Part shown: piece by piece, positions 38,101 through 48,312 of the stretch
Layout of the letters: each line of letters begins with the position of its first letter
Numbering within the stretch: the stretch's first letter is position 1
Assembly: GCF_003003355.1 (NCBI RefSeq)
Contig: NZ_PVTQ01000015.1
Span: forward strand, 37,209 to 101,208
From: Donghicola tyrosinivorans
Lineage (GTDB): Bacteria; Pseudomonadota; Alphaproteobacteria; Rhodobacterales; Rhodobacteraceae
Length of the DNA stretch: 64,000 bases
Reading direction: 5' to 3'
The notes under the pieces: generated by a model
Told to the model about the DNA's origin: nothing
The model's input: only the letters and a program-made list of their open reading frames with translations
Database searches by the model: none
Made by a program: the position numbers and the translations under genes

Positions 38101-38994
38101 ATGGGCGATACGAACGAGGGATCTAGTGCGGCGCAGAGCGCGCTGCCGTTGATAGAAGAGACTCCGGTGGAGTCTGGCGGATTTTTCCGCCGATTTCTGG
38201 CGAAGAAACAGCCGGCGCAGGACGATACGGCTCCGGCTGGAACCGATAGTTTGCCCGGCCCCGCCCCTGTGGGGATGATGAACCTGCGGCGGATGCGCGT
38301 CGAGGATGTCTCGGTCCCGAAGGCCGAGATTGTAGCGATCCCTTCCGATATTTCCGAAGCCGATCTGGTTGAGGTGTTCCGCGACAGCGGTATGACCCGC
38401 TTGCCTGTTTATGAAGGCACCTTGGATACGCCGATTGGGATGATCCACCTGAAGGACTTTGCTTTGCGGCACGGGTTTAACGGGGTGCATGAGTCGTTTG
38501 ATCTGCGCACCATGATCCGTCCCTTGCTGTTCGTGCCGCCGTCGATGCCCATCGGGGTTCTGCTGCAAAAGATGCAGTCCGAACGCCGCCATATGGCATT
38601 GGTGATTGATGAATACGGTGGTGTGGACGGTCTTTTGACCATCGAAGATCTGATCGAACAGGTCGTGGGTGAGATCGAAGACGAGCACGACACCGACGAA
38701 GACCAGTTCTGGACGGTGGATTCCAAAGGGCGCTACATCGTTCTGGCGAAAACCCCGCTGGAAGATTTCGAGGGCGAACTTGGTCAGAGCCTGACCGATC
38801 ATGACGACGTGGACGGCGAAGAGATCGATACGCTTGGCGGTCTGGTCTTCATGCTGGCGGGCCGTGTGCCTGCCCGCGGTGAGGTGATCCAGCACCCCGA
38901 CGGGATCGAGTTCGAGGTGATCGACGCCGACCCTCGTCGCATCAAGCGGATGCGTGTGCGTCCCGTGCCCCAGCCCCTTGAGGCCGGAGCTTAA
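38101..38994 (+). CDS. corC: CorC/HlyC-type CBS domain transporter-associated protein
   Basis: This 297-residue protein lacks an N-terminal DUF21 membrane domain. It has two CBS domains (about residues 60-185: ISEADLVEVFRDSGMTRLPVYE and MALVIDEYGGVDGLLTIEDL) and a C-terminal CorC_HlyC domain (about 210-285). It is proposed to influence divalent cation transport or tolerance. ATG 38101 begins MGDTNEGS; in-frame codons upstream overlap the end of ybeY. Confidence 0.9.
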   Translation: MGDTNEGSSAAQSALPLIEETPVESGGFFRRFLAKKQPAQDDTAPAGTDSLPGPAPVGMMNLRRMRVEDVSVPKAEIVAIPSDISEADLVEVFRDSGMTRLPVYEGTLDTPIGMIHLKDFALRHGFNGVHESFDLRTMIRPLLFVPPSMPIGVLLQKMQSERRHMALVIDEYGGVDGLLTIEDLIEQVVGEIEDEHDTDEDQFWTVDSKGRYIVLAKTPLEDFEGELGQSLTDHDDVDGEEIDTLGGLVFMLAGRVPARGEVIQHPDGIEFEVIDADPRRIKRMRVRPVPQPLEAGA

Positions 38995-39000
38995 CGGGGT

Positions 39001-40488
39001 TTGCGTTTGATCCGCACTCTTTTGCCGCTCTTTGCGGGGGCGTTGGCTGCATTGGGCCAAGCGCCCTTTGACCTTTTGCCTGCCTTGATTGCAGGGCTTT
39101 CGGCTGTGATCTGGCTAACCGCAACGGCGCCACGCCCTTGGGTGGCGGCGCGGCGGGCGTGGCTGGGGGGCACAGGATACTTCGCGGTCTCTCTTAGTTG
39201 GATCGTTGAACCCTTTATGATCGAGCCGGAAATCTACGGATGGATGGCCCCTTTCGCGCTGGTCTTCATGGCGGCGGGGCTGGCCCTGTTCTGGGGGCTT
39301 GCGGGGTGGCTGGCGTTGCGCTTGCGCGGTGGGATTTGGGCCGTTGCGGCGGCGCTCGCGCTGACGGATTTGCTGCGGTCTTATGTGCTGACCGGCTTTC
39401 CTTGGGGGATGGCGGCACAGGCAACGGTGGATTGGCCTGTGTATCAATTGGCGCAATACATCGGTCCTCATGGGGTGAACTTACTGGTGCTGCTATTCTG
39501 CGCGACGCTGGCCTATGTGCTGGCCTCGTGGCGGTCGATACCGGCCTTTGGTCTTAGTGTTGCTGCCGCACTGGCGCTACTTTGGCCCATGCCGGATGTG
39601 CAGGTGGCCACTGATGCGCCAATTGTGCGGGTGTTGCAGCCCAACGCGGCGCAGGCTGAAAAATGGCTACCCGGCAATGCGCAGAAGTTCTTTGACCGGC
39701 AGTTGGACTTTTCCGCCGTGCCTGCGCCCGAGGCGCCTGCGCTGGTGGTCTGGCCCGAAACCGCTGTGCCCTTCTTGTTGGAACGGGCAGGGTTGGCCTT
39801 GGCCCAGATTTCGTTGTCTGCTGGTGATGCGCATTCGCTCGTCGGTATCCAGCATAGCGATGACTGGGGGCGGTGGTATAACTCGGCCGCGCTGGTGACG
39901 CCGGAGGGTGAGGTCTCGGACCTTTACGACAAGCACCACCTTGTGCCCTTCGGGGAATATATGCCCGTGCGCTGGCTGTTCCGCTGGTTGGATATCGCGG
40001 GGCTGGCGGCGAATGACAGCTCTGGCTACTGGCCGGGGCCGGGGCCGCAGGTGATCCCAGTCCCCGGGGTGGGCAAGGTGTTGCCGCTGATCTGCTATGA
40101 GGCCATCTTCCCGCAGGATATCCTGCAATCGCCCGAGCGTCCCGATCTGTTGGTCCAAATTACCAATGACGCGTGGTTCGGGACATTTTCGGGACCGTAC
40201 CAGCATCTGGCCCAAGCGCGGATGCGCGCGATCGAAACCGGTTTGCCCATGGTGCGGTCGGCCAATACCGGCGTTTCGGCGGTGATCGCGCCCAACGGGC
40301 AGGTGATGCAGCAGATCGCCTTGGGGCAGGACGGGTTTATCGATGTGCGCTTGCCAGCCGCGAAACCCGCGCCGATCTACAGCCAAACGGGTGATTGGAG
40401 CGCGTTGGTTCTGATTTTAGGGATCTTCTGGATGGGAGTCCGGTTTCGCGGCAATATTTCCGTTGACGCGGAGAGGGCGGCGTCCTAG
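39001..40488 (+). CDS. lnt: Apolipoprotein N-acyltransferase
   Basis: This 495-residue membrane enzyme has about seven to eight helices in the first 200 residues, then a nitrilase-type domain. The catalytic triad is visible as Glu in VWPETAVPF, Lys in YDKHHLVPFGEY and Cys in PLICYEAIFP. It adds the third acyl chain to outer membrane lipoproteins at the inner membrane. The start is TTG 39001, 6 bases after the corC stop; the ggag before it is about 11 bases away. Confidence 0.93.
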   Translation: MRLIRTLLPLFAGALAALGQAPFDLLPALIAGLSAVIWLTATAPRPWVAARRAWLGGTGYFAVSLSWIVEPFMIEPEIYGWMAPFALVFMAAGLALFWGLAGWLALRLRGGIWAVAAALALTDLLRSYVLTGFPWGMAAQATVDWPVYQLAQYIGPHGVNLLVLLFCATLAYVLASWRSIPAFGLSVAAALALLWPMPDVQVATDAPIVRVLQPNAAQAEKWLPGNAQKFFDRQLDFSAVPAPEAPALVVWPETAVPFLLERAGLALAQISLSAGDAHSLVGIQHSDDWGRWYNSAALVTPEGEVSDLYDKHHLVPFGEYMPVRWLFRWLDIAGLAANDSSGYWPGPGPQVIPVPGVGKVLPLICYEAIFPQDILQSPERPDLLVQITNDAWFGTFSGPYQHLAQARMRAIETGLPMVRSANTGVSAVIAPNGQVMQQIALGQDGFIDVRLPAAKPAPIYSQTGDWSALVLILGIFWMGVRFRGNISVDAERAAS

Positions 40489-40502
40489 GTCCGACATATT
40501 CC

Positions 40503-40547
40503 TGTCACAACGGCTTCCTGGCGTGACAGATGACCCTGTAATGGAGC
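40503..40547 (+). promoter_or_regulatory. SAM/SAH riboswitch controlling metK
   Basis: The leader has P1 stem TGTCAC (40503-40508) with GTGACA (40523-40528) and the loop core AACGGCTTCCTGGC. A downstream TAATGGAGCA at 40539-40548 supplies the pseudoknot strand that contains the GGAG ribosome binding site of metK. This matches the SAM/SAH riboswitch class (Rhodobacterales, upstream of metK) as I recall its published consensus and crystal-structure sequence. Ligand binding should hide the ribosome binding site and reduce SAM synthetase translation. Confidence 0.92.
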
Positions 40548-40553
40548 ACTTTC

Positions 40554-41723
40554 ATGACCCGACAGAATTACATCTTCACCTCGGAATCCGTCTCCGAGGG
40601 GCATCCCGACAAAGTGTGTGACCGTATTTCCGATGCGGTGCTGGACACGCTGCTGGCGGAAGAGCCCAACGCCCGCGTCGCGTGCGAGACTTTTGCCACC
40701 AGTGGTATGGTCGTTATTGGCGGCGAGGTTGGCCTGTCGGATCAGGAAAACCTCAAGAACTACATGGGCCGTATCGGCCAGATCGCCCGCGATTGCATCC
40801 GTGACATCGGCTATGAGCAAGAGCACTTTCACTGGAACACCTGCCACGTGCTGAACTTCCTGCACGAACAGTCGGCCCACATCGCCCAAGGCGTGGACCG
40901 TGACGGGGCAGGGGACCAAGGGATCATGTTCGGTTTCGCCACCAACGAAACCCCCGAGATGATGCCCGCGCCGATCCAATACGCTCACGCGGTCCTGCGC
41001 CGACTGGCCGAGGCGCGTAAGTCCGGCGCCGAGCCGACCCTTCGACCCGACGCCAAGTCGCAGGTCTCGCTGCGCTATGAAAATGGCAAACCGGTTGAAG
41101 TGACCTCGATCGTGCTCTCGCACCAGCACGTGGATGAGGCGCAGACCAGTGACGATATCCGCGCGATTGTCGAGCCTTACATCCGCGAGATCATCCCTGC
41201 CGAGTTGCTGACCGAAAAGACCGAATGGTGGGTGAACCCCACCGGTACCTTCGTGATCGGTGGTCCTGATGGCGATGCAGGTCTGACAGGCCGCAAGATC
41301 ATCGTGGACACCTATGGCGGTGCGGCACCCCACGGGGGCGGTGCGTTCTCGGGGAAAGACCCGACCAAGGTGGACCGCTCGGCGGCCTATGCGGCGCGTT
41401 ATGTAGCCAAGAATATCGTGGCAGCTGGTTTGGCGGACAAATGTACGCTGCAGGTGAGCTATGCGATTGGCGTCGCGAAGCCCTTGTCGATTTACGTGGA
41501 CTTCCACGGCACCGGCAAGATTGAGGAAGCCGCGCTAGAGCAAGCGATCCCCCGCGTGATGGATCTGACCCCCAAGGGCATCCGTACCCATCTGGACCTG
41601 AACAAACCGATCTATGAGCGTACCGCGGCCTACGGCCACTTTGGCCGCGCGCCCGAAGCCGACGGTGGTTTCAGCTGGGAATGCACCGATCTGGTAGATG
41701 CGCTGCTAAAAGAAATCCGCTGA
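40554..41723 (+). CDS. metK: S-adenosylmethionine synthetase
   Basis: This 389-residue enzyme has [31 protein letters not shown], and the Lys-rich [20 protein letters not shown] motif, all invariant in MetK. It makes S-adenosylmethionine from methionine and ATP. Translation is predicted to be feedback-controlled by the SAM/SAH riboswitch in its 5' leader, whose pseudoknot contains its own ribosome binding site. A terminator follows. Confidence 0.98.
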   Translation: MTRQNYIFTSESVSEGHPDKVCDRISDAVLDTLLAEEPNARVACETFATSGMVVIGGEVGLSDQENLKNYMGRIGQIARDCIRDIGYEQEHFHWNTCHVLNFLHEQSAHIAQGVDRDGAGDQGIMFGFATNETPEMMPAPIQYAHAVLRRLAEARKSGAEPTLRPDAKSQVSLRYENGKPVEVTSIVLSHQHVDEAQTSDDIRAIVEPYIREIIPAELLTEKTEWWVNPTGTFVIGGPDGDAGLTGRKIIVDTYGGAAPHGGGAFSGKDPTKVDRSAAYAARYVAKNIVAAGLADKCTLQVSYAIGVAKPLSIYVDFHGTGKIEEAALEQAIPRVMDLTPKGIRTHLDLNKPIYERTAAYGHFGRAPEADGGFSWECTDLVDALLKEIR

Positions 41724-41748
41724 TTTTGAGCGGATCGCGATATCTGGA

Positions 41749-41777
41749 CGGGGCCCCTTGCGGGCCCTGTTTCGTTT
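41749..41777 (+). terminator. Intrinsic terminator after metK
   Basis: The stem CGGGGCCC/GGGCCCTG (one G-T pair) has a five-base loop and is followed by TTTCGTTTTT, 25 bases after the metK stop. Confidence 0.8.
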
Positions 41778-41779
41778 TT

Positions 41780-41802
41780 GAGTATTTGGACGATAAGGAA
41801 GC
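41780..41802 (+). repeat. Partial copy of the extragenic repeat
   Basis: GAGTATTT, a six-base spacer and ATAAGGAAGC repeat the second half of the element at 2827-2860, directly after the metK terminator. Here the CCTCCGGCGGG hairpin is replaced by the terminator. Similarity is short, so it is a candidate only. Confidence 0.35.
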
Positions 41803-41844
41803 AGGGGCTTGTTTTGCCTCATGCGCGGCTTTATTGGGCAGGCC

Positions 41845-42567
41845 ATGAGCGACGAGACTTCGAACAACCACCCCTCGGGCGCCCCGTGGCGCAACTTTTA
41901 TGGCCGGTTCAAAGGGAAGACCCTGCGACCGAACCAGAAGGAATTTCTGGAAGAGGATCTGGAGGCGCTGTCTCCGGGGCCGGTGGGTTGGGATGTGAAC
42001 CCTGACCGTGAAAAGCTGGATGTGGATGCCATGTTCGACGGGCGGCCTTTGTGGCTGGAGATCGGCTTTGGCGGTGGCGAACATCTGGTGCATATGGCCA
42101 AGACCTACCCCGAGATCGGCATCATCGGCTGTGAGCCTTTCATCAACGGGGTTGCGATGCTGCTGGGTAAGATCCGTGAGGCCGGTGTGACGAACCTGAA
42201 GGTTCATCCCGGTGATGCACGGAACCTCTTTGATGTGTTGCCCGAGGGCTGCGTTGAGAAGGCATTTCTGAACTACCCTGACCCTTGGCCGAAGAAGCGC
42301 CATCATCGCCGCCGTTTTGTGACTCAAGAGCATTTGCAGCCCTTGGCTCAGGTGATGGCTGAAGGGTCGGAATTCCGCGTCGCGACCGACATTCCCGACT
42401 ACGTGCGCCAGACCATGCAAGAGGTGCCCAAGGCCGGTTTTGAATGGCTGGCCGAGGGCCCGAGCGATTGGCGGGAGCCTTGGGGAGACTGGATCTCGAC
42501 TCGCTATGAGCAGAAGGCTTTGCGCGAGGGGCGCACGCCCCATTATATGACTTTCCGTCGTCAATAA
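41845..42567 (+). CDS. trmB: tRNA (guanine-N7-)-methyltransferase
   Basis: This 240-residue methyltransferase has the SAM motif LEIGFGGGEHL and the TrmB catalytic signature YPDPWPKKRHHRRRF. It methylates G46 of tRNAs. ATG 41845 (MSDETSN) is chosen; the frame can extend to 41809, but that part overlaps the metK terminator region. It is a neighbour of the SAM synthetase that supplies its methyl donor. Confidence 0.95.
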   Translation: MSDETSNNHPSGAPWRNFYGRFKGKTLRPNQKEFLEEDLEALSPGPVGWDVNPDREKLDVDAMFDGRPLWLEIGFGGGEHLVHMAKTYPEIGIIGCEPFINGVAMLLGKIREAGVTNLKVHPGDARNLFDVLPEGCVEKAFLNYPDPWPKKRHHRRRFVTQEHLQPLAQVMAEGSEFRVATDIPDYVRQTMQEVPKAGFEWLAEGPSDWREPWGDWISTRYEQKALREGRTPHYMTFRRQ

Positions 42568-42635
42568 GTGGTGATGGACCACGCCTCTTGGTTGCGCTAA
42601 CACAGGGGCGGTTTTGAAATCGAAGAGGAAATTCC

Positions 42636-43982
42636 ATGTCCGCACACGGCACGCCTATTCCGATGACGTCCTATGCCTCGGGGCCGCTGAGCGGCGAGGC
42701 GCATGTGCCCGGTGACAAGTCGATCAGCCATCGTTCGTTGATCCTTGGGGCTATGGCCATTGGCGAGACCCGCATCACTGGCCTTCTGGAAGGGCAGGAT
42801 GTGCTGGACACCGCCAAGGCGATGGCGGCATTCGGCGCGGAAGTGACCAACCACGGCGGTGGCAACTGGTCCGTAAAGGGCGTGGGCGTCGGTGGTTTTG
42901 CCGAGCCGGACAATGTGATCGATTGCGGCAACTCGGGCACTGGTGTGCGTCTGATCATGGGCGCGATGGCGACTTCGGCCATTACCGTGACCTTCACCGG
43001 CGATGCCAGCCTGAACAAACGTCCTATGGCGCGTGTGACCGATCCGCTGGCGCTGTTTGGCACCCAATCCGTGGGTCGCAGCGGTGGCCGACTGCCGATG
43101 ACCATCGTCGGCGCAGCTGATCCGGCGCCGGTGCGCTACACCGTGCCTGTACCCTCGGCGCAGGTGAAATCGGCGGTGTTGCTGGCCGGTCTGAACGTTC
43201 CCGGTGAGACCGTGGTGATCGAGCAGGAAGCCACCCGCGATCACACCGAACGGATGCTGGAAGGTTTCGGCGCAGAGATCACCACCGAGGTGACCGATGA
43301 GGGCCGCGTGATTACCTTGAAAGGCCAGCCTGAGCTTAAGCCGCAGGATATCACTGTCCCGCGCGATCCGTCCTCGGCGGCGTTTCCTGTTTGTGCGGCC
43401 ATCCTGACGCCGGGCTCGGATGTCTTGGTGCCGAACATCGGTCTGAACCCGACACGCGCGGGGCTGTTTACCACTCTGCGTGAGATGGGCGCTGACCTGA
43501 CCTATGAGAATGAGCGTGTTGAGGGCGGTGAGCCGATGGCTGATCTGCGCGCCCGCTATTCGCCCAACATGAAGGGCATCAGCGTCCCGCCCGAGCGGGC
43601 GGCCAGCATGATCGACGAATACCCTGTGTTGTCGGTCGTTGCGGCGAATGCCGAAGGCGTGACCGAAATGCGTGGCGTGAAAGAACTGCGCGTGAAGGAA
43701 AGCGACCGGATCGACGCAATGGCTGTTGGCCTGCGCGCTAACGGCGTTCAGGTGGATGAGGGCGAGGATTGGTGGACGGTCACCGGTCTTGGTGCGGGGA
43801 ATGTGCCGGGCGGCGCGACCTGTGCGACCCATCTGGATCACCGGATCGCCATGTCCTTCCTTGTGTTGGGTCTGTGCAGCAAGCAGCCGATCAGCGTGGA
43901 TGACGGTGGCGCGATTGCTACCAGCTTCCCGATTTTTGAAAGCTTGATGGGCGGGCTTGGCGCCAAGATCGAGCGGACCTGA
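42636..43982 (+). CDS. aroA: 3-phosphoshikimate 1-carboxyvinyltransferase (EPSP synthase)
   Basis: This 448-residue enzyme begins with [18 protein letters not shown] and has [42 protein letters not shown] and LRVKESDRI. Overall it follows the class II (Agrobacterium CP4-like) sequence pattern rather than the E. coli type. The position corresponding to the CP4 Ala in NAATG is Gly101 (NSGTG). It catalyses the sixth step of the shikimate pathway. A strong terminator follows the gene. Confidence 0.96.
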   Translation: MSAHGTPIPMTSYASGPLSGEAHVPGDKSISHRSLILGAMAIGETRITGLLEGQDVLDTAKAMAAFGAEVTNHGGGNWSVKGVGVGGFAEPDNVIDCGNSGTGVRLIMGAMATSAITVTFTGDASLNKRPMARVTDPLALFGTQSVGRSGGRLPMTIVGAADPAPVRYTVPVPSAQVKSAVLLAGLNVPGETVVIEQEATRDHTERMLEGFGAEITTEVTDEGRVITLKGQPELKPQDITVPRDPSSAAFPVCAAILTPGSDVLVPNIGLNPTRAGLFTTLREMGADLTYENERVEGGEPMADLRARYSPNMKGISVPPERAASMIDEYPVLSVVAANAEGVTEMRGVKELRVKESDRIDAMAVGLRANGVQVDEGEDWWTVTGLGAGNVPGGATCATHLDHRIAMSFLVLGLCSKQPISVDDGGAIATSFPIFESLMGGLGAKIERT

Positions 43983-43992
43983 GTTATCACGG

Positions 43993-44015
43993 GGCGGCCT
44001 TCGGGCCGCCTTTTT
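43993..44015 (+). terminator. Intrinsic terminator after aroA
   Basis: The 7-base stem GGCGGCC/GGCCGCC has a TTCG loop and is followed by TTTTT, 10 bases after the aroA stop. Confidence 0.92.
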
Positions 44016-44032
44016 CATTCTAGGAGGCGGCG

Positions 44033-44431
44033 ATGGTCAAAGGGGCCTGTGAGTGTGGCGCGATCACCTATGAGATGGGCGCGGAATTGGGGCCGGTGAC
44101 GGCGTGTCACTGCAGCCAGTGTCGTAAAATCAGCGGTCATTTCACTGCCGCGACGCCTGCGCCGATCGAGGCCGTGGCAATCAAGGGTGAGGTGCGCTGG
44201 TATCGATCCAGCCAGAGAGCGCAGCGGGGCTTTTGTCCGACCTGTGGCAGCTATCTGTTCTGGGAAGAGTTTGACGGGCTTTTATATTTGATGGCTGGCG
44301 CATTCGAGGCACCGACCGGTCTGCAGATGGACGGTCATATCTACTACGGGGACAAGGGTGATTACTATGAGGTCCGCGATGGTTTGCCCCGCTATCAGAC
44401 CGGCCGGAAAAGTCAGGTGATCAAGGATTAA
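44033..44431 (+). CDS. GFA-family zinc-binding protein
   Basis: This 132-residue protein has GFA-fold zinc ligands in CECGA, CHCSQCRK and CPTCGS. The start ATG follows ctaggaggcggcg. It is distinct from, and shorter than, the other GFA protein of this window (25774), with different spacing of residues between the Cys pairs. No pathway is suggested by its neighbours aroA and cmk. Confidence 0.85.
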   Translation: MVKGACECGAITYEMGAELGPVTACHCSQCRKISGHFTAATPAPIEAVAIKGEVRWYRSSQRAQRGFCPTCGSYLFWEEFDGLLYLMAGAFEAPTGLQMDGHIYYGDKGDYYEVRDGLPRYQTGRKSQVIKD

Positions 44432-44497
44432 CCCCTGCGACTTGTCCCCACCCGATTGGTGCGCTACCAATCGGGTCTGTTCCAGAGGGAGGCGCAA

Positions 44498-45124
44498 ATG
44501 GTAGCGTTTACAGTGGCAATCGATGGTCCCGCAGCGTCCGGCAAGGGCACTATCAGCCGTGCCATCGCGGCGCATTTCGGATTTGCCCATCTGGACACGG
44601 GCCTGCTGTATCGCGCCACAGGGCGCAAGACTTTGGACGGCACCCCTGCGTTGGAGGCAGCGCAGAACCTGATGGCCAGCGATCTGCAAGGAGATGCCCT
44701 GCGCACGCCCGAAGTGGCACAAGCTGCCAGCAAAGTCGCTGCCATGCCCGAGGTGCGCAAAGCGCTGGTGGATTTCCAGCGGGCCTTCGCGGCACGGGCA
44801 GGGGGCGCGGTTCTGGATGGTCGCGACATCGGCACCGTGATTTGCCCGCAAGCGCAGGTAAAGCTGTTCGTCACCGCCAGCGACCAGATCCGCGCTGACC
44901 GTCGCTGGAAGGAACTGACCTACAAAGGCCATAAGGTTACGCTGGACGAGGTTCTGTCCGATCTGCGTGAACGGGATCGCCGTGACAGCACCCGTGCCGA
45001 CGCACCGCTGAAAGCGGCTTCGGATGCGATTTCCTTGGACACGACGACGCTGTCGATCGAAGAGGCCGTGGCCGCCGCGGTCAAAGAGATTGAGGCGCGG
45101 ATGGCTGCTCAGGAAACGCTCTGA
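44498..45124 (+). CDS. cmk: Cytidylate kinase
   Basis: This 208-residue kinase has the P-loop [14 protein letters not shown] (residues 8-21), DTGLLYRA and the [11 protein letters not shown] motif. It phosphorylates CMP and dCMP. Start ATG 44498 follows gagggaggcgc. Its 3' end overlaps that of the convergent GNAT gene by 16 bases. The cmk-rpsA order is common in proteobacteria, here interrupted by the GNAT gene. Confidence 0.95.
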   Translation: MVAFTVAIDGPAASGKGTISRAIAAHFGFAHLDTGLLYRATGRKTLDGTPALEAAQNLMASDLQGDALRTPEVAQAASKVAAMPEVRKALVDFQRAFAARAGGAVLDGRDIGTVICPQAQVKLFVTASDQIRADRRWKELTYKGHKVTLDEVLSDLRERDRRDSTRADAPLKAASDAISLDTTTLSIEEAVAAAVKEIEARMAAQETL

Positions 45125-45525
45125 TTCAGGCGTTCCATCCGGCAATAGGGGCGGCCGTTCTTGATCACGCCGTCCTCATAGATGCGAAACCCGAACCGCT
45201 GATAAAGGCCGCTGGCCTCGGATCGGGCGTCCAGAAAGATGCGGGGCGCATCGCTGAACTGGTACAGAACATGGCGCAGCATCCGGCTGCCAATCCCCTG
45301 ACCCTGCCATTGGGGCAGGGTGGCGAACTTGCGCAGTTGAACGCCTTGGGGTGTGTTGAATAGGGACACCACGCAGACCAGATCGTCGCCCTGAAAGGCT
45401 CCGAAATGGGTGGCGGAATCATCTTGGTCCACGCGCGAGAAATCCCGAGGATGGTCGGGCCACAACACCGCGTGGCGCAGGTCCAGCGCGGCCTCGGTGG
45501 AAATCGGGCGAATTGATAGGCTCAT
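45109..45525 (-). CDS. GNAT family N-acetyltransferase
   Basis: This 138-residue protein has the acetyl-CoA-binding pattern [18 protein letters not shown] (about residues 71-88) and a final [20 protein letters not shown] segment. The substrate is unknown. It is oriented against cmk and rpsA and overlaps cmk at the 3' end. Its placement between cmk and rpsA may be a local insertion. Confidence 0.85.
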   Translation of the reverse strand: MSLSIRPISTEAALDLRHAVLWPDHPRDFSRVDQDDSATHFGAFQGDDLVCVVSLFNTPQGVQLRKFATLPQWQGQGIGSRMLRHVLYQFSDAPRIFLDARSEASGLYQRFGFRIYEDGVIKNGRPYCRMERLNQSVS

Positions 45526-45742
45526 TTCGGCAGGATCTTGCGAAAAGTGGCTGTTTGGCTTGCTTCAAGCGAGGAAACCGACTAATAGCCAGCCCGTCAA
45601 TACGGCGTAAGACCGAAAGAACAGCAGGGTCGGATCATTCCCCGGCCCTCTTTGTTTTGCAAAACGCTGACAGACCAATCCCAAGACCGGCGGAGACAAC
45701 CGCTCGGCCAGAAAAACGTTAGTAAAAGGAAAAACGGACGCT

Positions 45743-47419
45743 ATGGCGAACGCATCGATGGAGGAATTCGAAGCCCTCCTGCAAGAAAGCTTCGAGATTG
45801 ACACCCCTGAAGAAGGTTCGGTTGTCAAAGGCAAGATCATCGCGATTGAAGCGGGTCAGGCCATCATCGACGTAGGCTACAAAATGGAAGGCCGCGTTGA
45901 TCTGAAAGAATTCGCAAACCCTGGCGAAGCTCCCGACGTTGCAGTAGGCGACGAAGTGGAAGTGTTCCTGCGCAGCGCAGAGAACGCCCGTGGCGAAGCA
46001 GTTATCTCGCGTGAGATGGCCCGCCGCGAAGAAGCTTGGGACCGTCTGGAAAAAGCATACGCAGACGACGCACGTGTCGAAGGCGCGATCTTCGGCCGCG
46101 TCAAAGGTGGCTTCACTGTGGATCTGGGTGGCGCGGTTGCGTTCCTGCCCGGCTCGCAAGTTGACGTACGCCCCGTGCGTGACGCAGGCCCGCTGATGGG
46201 TCTGAAGCAGCCCTTCCAGATCCTGAAAATGGACCGTCGTCGTGGCAACATCGTTGTATCGCGTCGCGCCATCCTGGAAGAGTCGCGCGCCGAACAGCGT
46301 GCAGAAGTTATCGCCAACCTCAGCGAAGGTCAGGCGGTCGAAGGTGTTGTCAAGAACATCACCGAATACGGTGCATTCGTTGACCTGGGCGGCGTAGACG
46401 GCCTGCTGCACGTCACCGACATGGCATGGCGTCGTGTGAACCACCCGAGCGAGATCCTGACCATCGGCGAAACCGTCAATGTTCAGGTTATCAAGATCAA
46501 CAAAGACACGCACCGCATCAGCCTGGGCATGAAGCAGCTGCAGGCCGATCCGTGGGATTCGGTTGCCAGCAAGTACCCGCTGGAATCGGTTCACAACGGT
46601 CGCGTCACCAACATCACCGACTACGGTGCATTTGTTGAGCTGGAGCCCGGCGTTGAAGGTCTGGTACACGTTTCGGAAATGTCGTGGACCAAGAAGAACG
46701 TACACCCCGGCAAGATCGTTTCGACCTCGCAGGAAGTCGAAGTCATGGTTCTGGAAATCGACGAATCCAAGCGTCGCGTTTCGCTGGGCCTCAAGCAGTG
46801 CATGCGCAACCCCTGGGAAGTCTTTGCTGAGACCCACCCCGAGGGCACCGTTGTCGAAGGCGAAGTCAAGAACATCACCGAATTCGGTCTGTTCATTGGC
46901 CTGGAAGGCGACATCGACGGCATGGTTCACCTCAGCGATCTGACCTGGGAAGGTCGTGGCGAAGACGTGATCGGCAACTACAACAAAGGCGACGTCGTGA
47001 AGGCTGTCGTCTCGGAAGTAGACGTCGAGAAAGAGCGTATCTCGCTGTCGGTTAAAGCAGTTGAAGGCGACCCCTTCGCGGACGCCATCGGCGGCGTGAA
47101 GCGTGGCTCGATCATCACTGTTGAAGTGACCGCAATCGAAGAAGGCGGCATCGAGGTCGAGTACGAAGGCATGAAGTCGTTCATCCGTCGTTCGGACCTG
47201 TCGCGTGACCGCGCTGACCAGCGCCCCGAGCGCTTCCAGACCGGTGACAAGATCGACGTTCGCGTCACCAACATCGACAGCAAGTCGCGTCGTCTGGGTC
47301 TGTCGATCAAAGCACGCGAGATCGCAGAAGAGAAAGAAGCCGTGGAACAGTACGGCAGCTCGGATTCGGGTGCATCGCTGGGTGATATCCTTGGCGCAGC
47401 CCTGAAGGGCGACGAGTAA
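45743..47419 (+). CDS. rpsA: 30S ribosomal protein S1
   Basis: This 558-residue protein has six S1 OB-fold repeats, including [36 protein letters not shown] and [18 protein letters not shown]. It binds mRNA on the 30S subunit. Codon use is strongly biased, as expected of a highly expressed gene. It has a 217-base leader after the GNAT start and ends before a GCAA-tetraloop terminator. Confidence 0.98.
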   Translation: MANASMEEFEALLQESFEIDTPEEGSVVKGKIIAIEAGQAIIDVGYKMEGRVDLKEFANPGEAPDVAVGDEVEVFLRSAENARGEAVISREMARREEAWDRLEKAYADDARVEGAIFGRVKGGFTVDLGGAVAFLPGSQVDVRPVRDAGPLMGLKQPFQILKMDRRRGNIVVSRRAILEESRAEQRAEVIANLSEGQAVEGVVKNITEYGAFVDLGGVDGLLHVTDMAWRRVNHPSEILTIGETVNVQVIKINKDTHRISLGMKQLQADPWDSVASKYPLESVHNGRVTNITDYGAFVELEPGVEGLVHVSEMSWTKKNVHPGKIVSTSQEVEVMVLEIDESKRRVSLGLKQCMRNPWEVFAETHPEGTVVEGEVKNITEFGLFIGLEGDIDGMVHLSDLTWEGRGEDVIGNYNKGDVVKAVVSEVDVEKERISLSVKAVEGDPFADAIGGVKRGSIITVEVTAIEEGGIEVEYEGMKSFIRRSDLSRDRADQRPERFQTGDKIDVRVTNIDSKSRRLGLSIKAREIAEEKEAVEQYGSSDSGASLGDILGAALKGDE

Positions 47420-47447
47420 TCGTCACTTAACCGTCTGAGAATATTAG

Positions 47448-47476
47448 GCCCCGTAGCGCAAGCTGCGGGGCTTTTT
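47448..47476 (+). terminator. Intrinsic terminator after rpsA
   Basis: A ten-base stem GCCCCGTAGC/GCTGCGGGGC (one G-T pair) closes on a GCAA tetraloop and is followed by TTTTTC, 28 bases after the stop. Confidence 0.93.
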
Positions 47477-47658
47477 CTTTGTTTGATTCGGTTGACGGCA
47501 CCCGCCATGCGCGATTTGGTGGGGATAAGTCGTGGGATTTCCGCCCGTTACAGCAGAAAACATGCGATTTTTGTGGTGTGATCAGTGATTTTGTTTCGTT
47601 TTCATATGTTTGTGCCTATTATCGGGTACCAACGATACGTGGTGAGGGGGAACGTCCG

Positions 47659-47958
47659 ATGATCCGATCGGAACTCATTCAAATCATTGCCGATGAAAAT
47701 CCGCACCTGTACCAGCGGGACGTGGAGCGCATTGTGAATACGGTATTTGAGGAGATAACCGAAGCAATGGCGCGCGGCGACCGGGTAGAGCTTCGTGGCT
47801 TTGGCGCATTTTCCGTCAAGCGTCGCGACGCGCGTGTGGGCCGAAACCCGCGCACCGGCGAAACTGTTGAAGTAGAGGAAAAATTCGTTCCTTTCTTCAA
47901 AACCGGAAAATTGCTACGAGACCGTCTGAACGGTCTGGAAGAGTCTGAAGAAGAATAA
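47659..47958 (+). CDS. ihfB: Integration host factor subunit beta
   Basis: This 99-residue DNA-bending protein begins [23 protein letters not shown] and has the beta-arm motif [24 protein letters not shown]. It forms the IHF heterodimer with IhfA. ATG 47659 follows gtgagggggaacg. Its TAA overlaps the ATG of the LapA gene (TAATG), so translation is coupled. It is commonly linked with rpsA in proteobacteria. Confidence 0.96.
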   Translation: MIRSELIQIIADENPHLYQRDVERIVNTVFEEITEAMARGDRVELRGFGAFSVKRRDARVGRNPRTGETVEVEEKFVPFFKTGKLLRDRLNGLEESEEE

Positions 47959-48308
47959 TGATCCGCTACATTCGCTACGCCTTTCTCGCAGTTATTGCAC
48001 TGTGTCTGGTGGCTATTGCCGCTGCCAATCGTGACGTCATCAGCCTCTCGCTGTTTCCGCAGGTGGTTGAGGATCTGGTGGGGTGGAATGCCTCGATCCA
48101 GTTGCCTCTGTTCATCGTGGTCTTCGGCGGCATCGTTGCCGGTCTGCTGATCGGTTTCGTGTGGGAGTGGCTGCGTGAGGCCAAGCACCGCGCAGAAGCA
48201 AGCCGCCAGAAGCGTGCAGCTCGTGAGCTGTCCCGCGAGGTGGAAAAGCTGAAGGGCGAGAAGCATCAGGGTAAAGACGAAGTTCTGGCACTGCTGGACA
48301 ACGCCTGA
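47958..48308 (+). CDS. LapA-domain (DUF1049) membrane protein
   Basis: This 116-residue protein has two membrane helices (about residues 4-24 and 44-68), followed by a basic coiled-coil-like tail ([26 protein letters not shown]). It resembles LapA/YciS, the lipopolysaccharide assembly protein. The gene overlaps the ihfB stop by one base and is followed 4 bases later by trpF. Confidence 0.85.
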   Translation: MIRYIRYAFLAVIALCLVAIAAANRDVISLSLFPQVVEDLVGWNASIQLPLFIVVFGGIVAGLLIGFVWEWLREAKHRAEASRQKRAARELSREVEKLKGEKHQGKDEVLALLDNA

Positions 48309-48312
48309 GCCG

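Noticed and set aside
40503..40553. SAM-II riboswitch
   Set aside because: The short P1 stem, AACGGCTTCCTGGC core and GGAGCA strand fit the SAM/SAH class, not SAM-II.
45719..46930. Minus-strand open frame of 403 codons opposite rpsA
   Set aside because: rpsA is certain on the plus strand; the antisense frame is a product of its biased codons.
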